From Sinomonas atrocyanea (GTDB lineage Bacteria > Actinomycetota > Actinomycetes > Actinomycetales > Micrococcaceae): DNA of 64,000 nt. Location: assembly GCF_030811715.1 (NCBI RefSeq), contig NZ_JAUSRH010000015.1:1-64000 (forward strand). Reading direction: 5' to 3'. The position numbers and the translations under genes were made by a program. Shown here piece by piece: positions 57,449 through 64,000 of the stretch. Within the stretch, counting starts at the first letter, position 1. Each line of letters opens with the position of its first letter. Below the pieces are notes generated by a model. It was not told the DNA's origin, did not search any database, and worked only from the letters and a program-made list of their open reading frames with translations.

Positions 57449-58147
57449 TCATAGTCTCGGCCTGTCTAGCCGCCGTGCCCGCCGGATGCACAAGATGACG
57501 ACGGACGTGGCTGCCAGGAAGCAGAGGATCGCGATCGACGCACGCGGCACTGGCACTTCTCCGGTGGACCACACCACGAGGATGGTCATCGGGTTCCATC
57601 CCCACGGAGAATCCGAGTACCAAGTCGCGCCGGTCGGCGTGAGCTGCTCACCGCCCCAAGCGGAAACAGGAACAGAGATGAGGGACAGAGCCAGCCACCG
57701 TGCGGGCGTCCAATAGGGCTGGTGCGCTGTGCTCGAGGACGCGGGGCCGATGGCTCGAAGCGCTGAGGCCACGAAGCGTGCCTGTGCACGGGAATGCTTC
57801 AGGAGGACCGCGAATTCAGGTTTCGCCAGATATTCGTCGTCTGCTGCACGTATCAGTGTTCCGAGGTAAGGGTCGCGTTGCTCAAGCTCCGTAAACCGGC
57901 GGGACAGTGTCGTGTAGGCAGCGCGCCTCTCGGCCGCTGCCTTTGCCCGCGCCCAGATGACGAACATGCACCATACCGCCGCAGAGAAGAGTCCGATGGC
58001 TAGGAACCCGCCCGTAATCGATTCCGGAGCGCTGAAAGCCATCAGCAGCACGAGAACTATCCACGATGCGCCGCTGATGACGGCGGACCAGTTTCCGACG
58101 CGCGTGAGCATATAGGCCGAAGGGCCATCGAGAAGGTTCCGGTCCAC
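57449..58147 (-). CDS. Membrane protein, paralog 3 of 3, extended
   Basis: 232 aa with a GTG start at 58147 behind AGGGGGCG. Starts MDRNLLDGPSAYMLTRVGN. Two helices, then the shared RRAAYTTLSRRFTELEQRDPYLGTLI, followed by about 110 extra residues with two more membrane helices (WLALSLISVPVSAW; ASIAILCFLAATSVVILCIRRARR). The extra half could be a fusion or a related second gene. It heads the paralog series. Confidence 0.65.
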   Translation of the reverse strand: MDRNLLDGPSAYMLTRVGNWSAVISGASWIVLVLLMAFSAPESITGGFLAIGLFSAAVWCMFVIWARAKAAAERRAAYTTLSRRFTELEQRDPYLGTLIRAADDEYLAKPEFAVLLKHSRAQARFVASALRAIGPASSSTAHQPYWTPARWLALSLISVPVSAWGGEQLTPTGATWYSDSPWGWNPMTILVVWSTGEVPVPRASIAILCFLAATSVVILCIRRARRLDRPRL

Positions 58148-58342
58148 GCATCGCCCCCTGAGTCCGTCGGTGGATCGAAGCGAAGGCTACGCGCCTAATC
58201 GAACCGTCGGAAGTGCGCCGCGCACGGCGGTTCAAATTTAGGTGCGCAAGCCGGCCGACCAACGTGCGCGGCGCCATGTTCCGTTGTCCCTTACAACCTC
58301 GGGCCGACCGGAGGAGCGTTTACCCCGCGCGATGAGATGCGC

Positions 58343-58365
58343 GATGAGCGCACGACGAGCGCAAC
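58343..58365 (+). repeat. 23-bp repeat, right copy
   Basis: GATGAGCGCACGACGAGCGC then AAC. Inverted counterpart of 54101-54123. It lies in the 296-base non-coding gap between the membrane-protein series and the relaxase gene, which otherwise shows no gene. Confidence 0.5.
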
Positions 58366-58443
58366 CTCCCCGCCGCCGTTTGGTGTCTCGCTGGGCTCAG
58401 CCGGGCCGCCGCTCATGCTTGGGGAGCGGCCCTGCCGGCATGG

Positions 58444-60054
58444 TCAGCGGCCCCGTCCTCGGTCCTTGTCCCTGCCGGGCGTGGGCTTGGGTCCCACGGT
58501 CCGCTCCGGGGCGTCCCCGGGAGCCTGGGTCGGTGCCCCCGGGAACGACTGGGCGACGAGGCGCCGCACCTGCTCCTCCTCGCTCTCCACGCGCGGGGCA
58601 GCGGCGAGCCAGCCGGACCCCGCGGCGGCCGGGGCCTGCTCGGTCGCGTGCTGGGTCTGGAGGGCCTGGAGGTCTCCGCGGACGATGGTGAGCTTGTCCA
58701 TGGCCGCGGCCCTGACACGCTCGGCGTCGCCGAGCCTGTCGGCGGCCTTGTGCATGTCGTGGATGGCGCGCATGGTGTTGCGCAGCTGGGCCAGCAGCAG
58801 GGCGTGGCCGGCTGCCGTGGACGGCCCCACGGAGGTCTGCATGAGCAGCATGCCCGCGCCCTTCGCGCTGGGCATGGGCGCGTGCTCGACCCTGGGCGGG
58901 AAGCGGCGCAGCTGGGCCGTGCGGGCCAGCGCCTTGGCGGTGTCCGCCAGCGGCCCGGGCACCGCCTCGGTGCGCAGGCTCCAGGCGGCGAAGGCGCCGG
59001 AGGTTTCGCGCGCGATCTGGGCCCAGAGGGCGTCATCGTCGAGCGGGATCGTCTTCATCCGCTCGTAGAGCTGGCCGACTTCGGCGGTGGCCTTCTCCCA
59101 CTCGGCGGCAGTGGGCTCGTGGACCTCGCGGCCCTCGGTGGTCGGGCGCTTCCCCTGGGCGGCCGCCTGCCATTCGGCAAGGGCTGCGGCCACGGTCTCG
59201 TCCGTGACGTTCCAGCCCTTGCGCAGCTGCGGCAGGGTCAGGTCCCGGGCGATCTTTCCGCCGCCGAACCACACCGGCTTCTCCGCCTTGCTCTCTGGCC
59301 GGAGGGCGACTGAGTAGCCGGCAATTGCCCCGGCGCCTCCCTGGGCGAAGCGGGGTCGTACGAGGACCCCGGAGCGGCGCAGGCGCCGGACGAACTCGGC
59401 CTCGTCCATGCTCGCGGTGGACGCCGCGCGCAGGACGCGCTGGAGGCGGTCACGGCCCAGCTCTGCCGCGCCCATCGCGACGGCGCGTTCCCGTTCCTTG
59501 GGGTGGTAGCCGCGCTCGGCATGCGGCCCGCGCACGACGCGCAGACCGTGCTCGGCCTCGAGCTCCGCGCAGGCGTCCTGGGCGCGCTTGAAGTCCTTGT
59601 GCTGGCTCCACCGGGTGCCGTCCTCCCGGACCATGGAGACGGCAAGGTGGATGTGGTCATTGCCCGCCGTACTGGACCCGTGGTGGATGGCGATCCACCG
59701 GCACGGCGGCTTGCCGTCGCTGCCGGTGAAACCCATCTTCTCCGCGAAGCCGTGGGCGATCTTCCCCCACGCTTCATCACTGAGCTGTCCTTCATCGGCG
59801 GGCAGGCTCAGCGAGACGTGGAAGACGTGCCTGGCCCCTTCCCTGCCGGCACCGAAGACGGACTTGGGGATGTCCATCTCGCGGCCGAGAGCAAGGGCCG
59901 AGCCGGCGTCCAGGCGCTGCCCGACCTCGACACTGACGATCGACTCGGACGCCGCGATCAGCCGCTGGTCCTTGTGCTCGTTCGCGCGTCCCCGGCCCAC
60001 CAGGTAGTTGATCAGCCCGACCATGCGGTCGCCCTTGGTGACGTTCGGGATCAT
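58444..60054 (-). CDS. Conjugative relaxase (MOBP-like)
   Basis: 536 aa. Relaxase domain at about 1-200: N-terminal MIPNVTKGDRMVGLINYLVG with candidate catalytic Tyr17, histidines in RHVFHVSLSLPAD, and the three-His metal site around HHGSSTAGNDHIHLAVS. Then a helical C-terminus that may bind the coupling protein. Nicks oriT and pilots the strand into the recipient. The start overlaps the MobC-like gene by 4 bases. It lies about 22 kb from traG, so the mob and channel genes are separate blocks. Confidence 0.9.
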   Translation of the reverse strand: MIPNVTKGDRMVGLINYLVGRGRANEHKDQRLIAASESIVSVEVGQRLDAGSALALGREMDIPKSVFGAGREGARHVFHVSLSLPADEGQLSDEAWGKIAHGFAEKMGFTGSDGKPPCRWIAIHHGSSTAGNDHIHLAVSMVREDGTRWSQHKDFKRAQDACAELEAEHGLRVVRGPHAERGYHPKERERAVAMGAAELGRDRLQRVLRAASTASMDEAEFVRRLRRSGVLVRPRFAQGGAGAIAGYSVALRPESKAEKPVWFGGGKIARDLTLPQLRKGWNVTDETVAAALAEWQAAAQGKRPTTEGREVHEPTAAEWEKATAEVGQLYERMKTIPLDDDALWAQIARETSGAFAAWSLRTEAVPGPLADTAKALARTAQLRRFPPRVEHAPMPSAKGAGMLLMQTSVGPSTAAGHALLLAQLRNTMRAIHDMHKAADRLGDAERVRAAAMDKLTIVRGDLQALQTQHATEQAPAAAGSGWLAAAPRVESEEEQVRRLVAQSFPGAPTQAPGDAPERTVGPKPTPGRDKDRGRGR

Positions 60055-60443
60055 GGGCGCATCACCGCCACCACGGCCTCGTCGATGCGGGCCATGAGAC
60101 GACGCGCAGCGGCCACCGCCGCGGCGGCGTCATCGGGGAATTCTCCGGTGGCGTTCGCGTGCCGGGCGATCTGGTTCACGTTGTTCGACACAGCCCCGAG
60201 AAGGGTCCGGATCCCCAGCAGCTCCTGCGCGAGGTTGCGCCGGTCGAAAGCAGTCTCCCCCGGCTGGGCCATGGCGCTCTCGAACAGCAGACGCGGCGGC
60301 GTCACACCCTGCTGCTCGGCCTTGACGACGACAGCGGCCTTCTCCTCCGGGGAGCACCAGACCTTGATGTACTCCTTGCGGCCGCCACGCTCGTTGTCAC
60401 GGCGCGACTTGCCGAGGCGGCGTACCGTCTTGGCCTCACCCAT
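60051..60443 (-). CDS. mobC: MobC-like relaxosome protein
   Basis: 130 aa from the ATG at 60443 behind GGAGCGTC. Basic N-terminus and RHH-like segment (RKEYIKVWCSPEEKAAVVVKAEQQGVTPPRLLFESAM) followed by the MobC signature LLGIRTLLGAVSNNVNQIARHANATGEFP. It opens or bends oriT so the relaxase can nick. Translationally coupled to the relaxase. Confidence 0.88.
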   Translation of the reverse strand: MGEAKTVRRLGKSRRDNERGGRKEYIKVWCSPEEKAAVVVKAEQQGVTPPRLLFESAMAQPGETAFDRRNLAQELLGIRTLLGAVSNNVNQIARHANATGEFPDDAAAAVAAARRLMARIDEAVVAVMRP

Positions 60444-60656
60444 GACGCTCCTCCCGGCCCAGCGCAGCGACCCCGAACCTCGGGGACCCACACGCCAGTG
60501 TGCCAGAAGCCCGACCCCCGGTCGAGCTTCAAAGCCATTTACGGGCACGTAAATGCATAGCTTGCTCCTCCCTGGGGGCTCCGCCGGTTTCCGAAACCCT
60601 CGGTTCGACGACGGCAAAAGCATGCCTCACAGGGGGTGCGTCGTTAGGCTGGAGCC
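60444..60656. promoter_or_regulatory. Candidate origin of transfer (oriT)
   Basis: 213 non-coding bases upstream of mobC. It holds the palindrome CATTTACG-GGCA-CGTAAATG (60536-60555), GAACCTCGGGGACCC repeats near 60475-60489, and at 60631-60646 AGGGGGTGCGTCGTTA, whose complement TAACGACGCACCCCCT resembles known nic regions (TAAGTGCGCCCT type). Position directly before mobC-relaxase fits an oriT. The nick site is inferred. Confidence 0.5.
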
Positions 60657-60974
60657 ATGGACATCCAGCAAATCGAAGAGGCCGCGAACCGCAAGCTTGA
60701 ACAGGACCGGAACGACCGGATCACCGCGGTGCGCGAGTACGCCGCAGCGGCCAAGCGCAGCGCCGAGGCCCGCGCCGAACTCGCCGCCGCCGACGACGAC
60801 CACCTCGCCAAGTACCGCGCCGCCATCCGGCACGGCTGGACCGAATCGGACCTAAAGGGATTCGGCATCGAGCCCCCCACCAAGAAGCTCGGCGGCCGGC
60901 CCCGCAAGCCCCGTACCGCGCCCCGACAGCGCCCCGCCGAAACCCCGGCGGAATCCCCCGCAGTCCAGCACTGA
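60657..60974 (+). CDS. Hypothetical leading-region protein, 105 aa
   Basis: Start ATG at 60657 after GGCTGGAGCC. Highly helical and charged (IQQIEEAANRKLEQDRNDRI, VREYAAAAKRSAEARAELAAADDDHLAKYRAAIRHGWTESDLKGFGI in fragments) with a basic Pro-rich tail (LGGRPRKPRTAPRQRP). The tail resembles an AT-hook-like DNA contact. It is the first gene on the other side of the candidate oriT and may act in early establishment (inference). Confidence 0.6.
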   Translation: MDIQQIEEAANRKLEQDRNDRITAVREYAAAAKRSAEARAELAAADDDHLAKYRAAIRHGWTESDLKGFGIEPPTKKLGGRPRKPRTAPRQRPAETPAESPAVQH

Positions 60975-61058
60975 CCGCTGCCGGCCAACCGGCCGCCGTG
61001 GTCACCTGAGGAGGGCCCAGGACGAGGCCCTGGGCGGCCGCCATGTGGGGCGGGCGTC

Positions 61059-61085
61059 GGAGGGAACCGGCGGACGGTTCCCTCC
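61059..61085. terminator. Hairpin terminator
   Basis: Perfect 11-bp inverted repeat GGAGGGAACCG (61059-61069) and complement (61075-61085) with a GCGGA loop, then TTCTAGG. It lies between the small rightward gene and the leftward helicase, which converge here. Confidence 0.75.
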
Positions 61086-61190
61086 TTCTAGGACGGCCTC
61101 ATTCCGCGGACGCGGAATCGTGCGAGCCGTGCGGACGGGCCCACCAGGATCCCCGCAGCACCCGGCCCGCGGGTCACACACTGCCGACGG

Positions 61191-64000
61191 CTACCGCCCC
61201 CGGCCGAGATCCCTCCGCTGGGCCGGGGTGTACCCCTTCTCTTCGTCTCCGGAGCGTCCCCCGCCGCCTCGTGCGGCGCGCGGGAAGGTGACCGCCACGA
61301 GCCCCGCAAGGGCCCGCGTCTCCTCGTCCAGTCCGTCCGGCTCCGCCGCACCGGCGGGCTCAGCCGGGCCGCTGCGCGCGGCGATCGCCGCGTCCACCCG
61401 CTCCACCTCAGCACGGGCGGCCGCGAGGGCTTCCACGTGCTTGAAGGGCCGGTCCAGCATGGCCTCCGCCTCGGCGATCTTGCCCTCGGCTTCCGCCGCC
61501 CGCTCAGCCGTCCGCTGGGCGAGCCGCGGCAGGCCCGCGACGCGGTTCTCTAGCTGGCGGATGGTGCCGAGGTCGGCATTGACCAGGGCGTCCCGGTCGA
61601 GCTCGAACGACGTCCGCGGCACACCGTCCAGGCTCAGTTCGGCGGTCGGCTTCTGTCCCGGGAACGGGGCGACGAGCCGGGCCCGGACCGCGTGACCGCC
61701 GACCTCGGCGAGGACGCCGAGGTCGGTGCGCGCGTACGGGTTCATCACGTGGTGCGAGTTCGCCGCCGCCCAGCCCTGCACGGCCGCGGCCGCCTCCGTC
61801 CGTGACGTGAACCGGGCGCCGCGGACGGTCATCGCGAACGCCTCCCCGGACGTGTCGACCGCGCGCTCGACGGCGGGCTCGATGAGGGGCAGGTCGGCCT
61901 GCGCCGCCTCGAGCGCAGTGCGCTCGGCGCTACGTGTGTGCTCGACCGCGACGAGGTTGCGGTGGTGGGCCCGCTCGAGCCGGGAGAGCCGGTTGTACTC
62001 CTGGTCGGCGTTGGCCTTCTCCAGCACCAGCGGGTTGCCGGAGGTGATGGCCTTGGCCTGGGCGAAGGAGAGCGTGTTGTCCCCAATGTCCTCGATCTCG
62101 CGTACATCGAGGCGGCCCTTCATGATGGCGTTGATGAAGCGGCTCTTGCGCTCCAGCCCCTGCCACATGAACGAGTCGAACGAGGCGACCGTGACGAACT
62201 GCGAGATCCGCACCTCGGGGTTCTGGTTGCCCTGGCGGATGATGCGCCCGTGGCGCTGCTCGACGTCGGCCGGCCGCCATGGGGCGTCCATGTCGACCAG
62301 ATGGATCGCGCGCTTCTGGATGTTCGTCCCGACGCCCATCTTCTGCGTCGAGCCGACCAGGACCGCGATGTGGCCGGCCCTCGCGTCGGCGAACAGCCGC
62401 GCCTTCTCCGAGTCGTTGCGCGCCTCGTGCATGAAGCGCACCATGTGCCCGGGCACTCCGCGCACGACGAGCTGGCGCTTGAGCTCGTCGTAGACGTTCC
62501 ACCCGTCCCCGGGGGTGCCCTGGTCGCAGAAGACGATCTGCAGCGCGCCCGGCACCGGCTCGGGCTCGCCCGTCGCCGGGTCCGTGTACACGGCGTCCTT
62601 GTTCTCGGCATACACCCGGGCGAGGAGCGCGGCCGCCGCGGAGGCCTTCGTCTCCCCGAACGGCTCCAGGACCGGGTCCACCAGGCGCATGTCCAGAGCA
62701 GCCTTGCGCCCGTCCGTGGAGACCTTGAGCATGTTGTCCTCGGTCGGCTCCACCATGCGCGCCTCGATCGCGTCGACGCGCTCACCGATCCGCTGGATGT
62801 ACTCGCTCAGCTCGGGCGTCGGCTCCACCGGATGCAGCTCAGGGGCCCGCTGCCCGTCCCCGGCCCGCTCGGCGAGGTCCGGGACCGGGAGCTTGAGGTC
62901 CTCGGCCGTCTTGACGTCGGCGAACGTGTGGAACATGCGCAGCAGCTCGGGCACGTTCTGGAACTTCGCGAAGCGCGCCTTGAGCTTGAACCGGTCACCG
63001 CCGGCGACGGAGAGCTCCATCTCCTCCACCACCTGGCCGAACGTCGCGGCCCAGGTGTTGAAGTCCGCGATCCCGGCGTCCTCGAGCAGGTCCGGGCGCA
63101 GGTAGCGCTGCATCACGTACATCTCCGTGACCGAGTTCGCGATCGGGGTCGCCGTCGCGCCGGTGATCACCCGCCGGCCCTCCCGGGCACGCAGGTACTC
63201 GGCCTTCATGTGCAGGTCCGAGGCGCGCTTGGAGCCCTGGATCGCCGCACCCGGGATGTTCGAGGGGGTGTCGAGGTTCTTGTAGTCGTGCAGCTCGTCG
63301 ACCACGAGGTAGTCGATGCCGGACTGCTCGAAGCTCAGCCCCGGATCGGTCGGCTTGTCCAGCAGCGCCTTGATGTCCTCCTCGCGGGCGAGGACCCGCT
63401 TCTCCATCCGCTTCACCAGCCCGGCCCCGGCCATCCCCGGACCCTGGGCCTGCTGGGCCTTGACCGCTTCCAGCTCGGCGCGCAGGCGGGAGACCTCCGC
63501 ATCGAGGTACGCCGCGGCCGCTTCGCTGGTGAGCGGGAGGCGCTCGAACGCGGTGCGGGTCATGATGACCGCGTCCCAGTCGTTCGCAGCTGCCCGGGCG
63601 ACGAAGCGGCGCCGGCGGTCCTTGGCCAGGTCGTCGATGGAGGCGGCCAGGATGCGGGCCTGCGGGTAGAGTTGGAGCCACTCCCGCCCGAACTGCTCGA
63701 GCATGTGGTTGGGCACGACGACGGCCGGCTTGTTCGCCAGCCCGAGGCGCTTGAGCTCCATCACGCCCATGACCATCTCGGCGGTCTTGCCCGCACCGAC
63801 CTGGTGGAACAGCCCGACGGCGGGCTCGGCGACCATGCGGGCCACCGCGGCGCGCTGGTGCGGGCGCGGGACGAAGTCCTTCGCCAGCCCCGGCAGGGTC
63901 AGGGCCTCGCCCTCGGCGGTGTAGTCGCGCAGGACGATCGCGTTGAACCGGTCGTTGTACTCCCCGATGAGCCGGGTCGCCCGATCCGGCTTCTCCCAGA
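61191..64000 (-). CDS. Large SNF2/DEAD-like helicase of the N12 DNA-methylase-associated type (5' truncated)
   Basis: The open frame reaches the window edge, so at least 936 residues are visible and the N-terminus is missing. Upstream of the first Met in the window, the frame already reads LIGEYNDRFNAIVLRDYT and PRPHQRAAVARM, showing continuity. Motifs: AVGLFHQVGAGKTAEMVMG (Walker A), VVVPNHMLEQF, VVDELHDYKNLDTPS (DELH) and a helicase C-domain with VGSTQKMGVGTNIQKRAI and RHGRIIRQGNQNPEV. Such giants occur on actinobacterial plasmids and phages, often with a fused methylase N-terminus and anti-restriction roles. The C-terminus ends in coiled coil. Confidence 0.85.
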   Translation of the reverse strand, partial: WEKPDRATRLIGEYNDRFNAIVLRDYTAEGEALTLPGLAKDFVPRPHQRAAVARMVAEPAVGLFHQVGAGKTAEMVMGVMELKRLGLANKPAVVVPNHMLEQFGREWLQLYPQARILAASIDDLAKDRRRRFVARAAANDWDAVIMTRTAFERLPLTSEAAAAYLDAEVSRLRAELEAVKAQQAQGPGMAGAGLVKRMEKRVLAREEDIKALLDKPTDPGLSFEQSGIDYLVVDELHDYKNLDTPSNIPGAAIQGSKRASDLHMKAEYLRAREGRRVITGATATPIANSVTEMYVMQRYLRPDLLEDAGIADFNTWAATFGQVVEEMELSVAGGDRFKLKARFAKFQNVPELLRMFHTFADVKTAEDLKLPVPDLAERAGDGQRAPELHPVEPTPELSEYIQRIGERVDAIEARMVEPTEDNMLKVSTDGRKAALDMRLVDPVLEPFGETKASAAAALLARVYAENKDAVYTDPATGEPEPVPGALQIVFCDQGTPGDGWNVYDELKRQLVVRGVPGHMVRFMHEARNDSEKARLFADARAGHIAVLVGSTQKMGVGTNIQKRAIHLVDMDAPWRPADVEQRHGRIIRQGNQNPEVRISQFVTVASFDSFMWQGLERKSRFINAIMKGRLDVREIEDIGDNTLSFAQAKAITSGNPLVLEKANADQEYNRLSRLERAHHRNLVAVEHTRSAERTALEAAQADLPLIEPAVERAVDTSGEAFAMTVRGARFTSRTEAAAAVQGWAAANSHHVMNPYARTDLGVLAEVGGHAVRARLVAPFPGQKPTAELSLDGVPRTSFELDRDALVNADLGTIRQLENRVAGLPRLAQRTAERAAEAEGKIAEAEAMLDRPFKHVEALAAARAEVERVDAAIAARSGPAEPAGAAEPDGLDEETRALAGLVAVTFPRAARGGGGRSGDEEKGYTPAQRRDLGRGR

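Overview
The window is high-GC DNA and its gene content points to an actinobacterium of the Arthrobacter type (Micrococcaceae). I see no ribosomal, tRNA or core housekeeping genes. Instead there is a replication initiator, a ParA/partner partition locus with a repeat-rich centromere-like region, a complete actinobacterial conjugative type IV secretion operon, a relaxase with its MobC-like partner, SOS mutagenesis genes and several insertion sequences. The simplest reading is a large conjugative plasmid (or an equivalent integrative element) carrying a catabolic cargo. Genus and plasmid status are inferences.

Layout. 1-110: tail of an IS256-type element. 135-8,051: leftward plasmid maintenance genes (SSB, NrdH-like redoxin, DUF4192, ParB-like and DUF3846 proteins), broken by an IS481 element at 5,221-6,302. 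Two of these genes share a conserved leader of about 240-300 nt. 8,654-10,607: an acetyltransferase and an IS110 element with a candidate bridge-RNA region. 10,700-14,910: UmuDC, a secreted lipoprotein nuclease and small DNA-binding proteins. 15,037-19,435: partition locus, 850 bp of repeats, primase-like Rep and a ribbon-helix-helix regulator. 19,762-22,270: an ImmA/membrane/PAP2/XRE cassette with the same 19-bp palindrome at both ends. 22,926-35,800: the conjugation operon (CHAP hydrolase, lipoprotein, ParA-like ATPases, pilin-like, VirB8-like, VirB6-like, SCO6880, VirB4, VirD4/TraG and accessory genes).

35,966-45,370: a divergently organised, Rut-like catabolic cluster. It has a luciferase-type monooxygenase, an NTF2-flavin reductase fusion, an isochorismatase-type amidohydrolase, an alpha/beta hydrolase, an aldehyde dehydrogenase, two PF06684 proteins, a tautomerase, an NCS1 nucleobase-type permease and a GntR repressor with two matched operators. 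Together these look like uptake and oxidative ring cleavage of an unidentified N-heterocycle. 45,767-52,288: a second, tightly overlapped operon (PuuE/cyclic-imide-hydrolase-like enzyme, MHS transporter, short-chain dehydrogenase, ketopantoate-reductase-like enzyme, carboxypeptidase-G2-like M20 enzyme) with a divergent double-length Lrp regulator. It fits uptake and hydrolysis of a cyclic amide or imide.

52,546-58,147: an accessory island of lower GC with a RES/Xre toxin-antitoxin pair, a truncated acetyltransferase, immunity-like genes (SMI1/KNR4-like and WapI-like) and three tandem paralogous membrane proteins. It is partly bracketed by a 23-bp inverted repeat. 58,444-64,000: relaxase, MobC-like protein, candidate oriT, a small leading-region gene and the 3' two-thirds or more of a large helicase (N12-methylase-associated type) that runs off the window.
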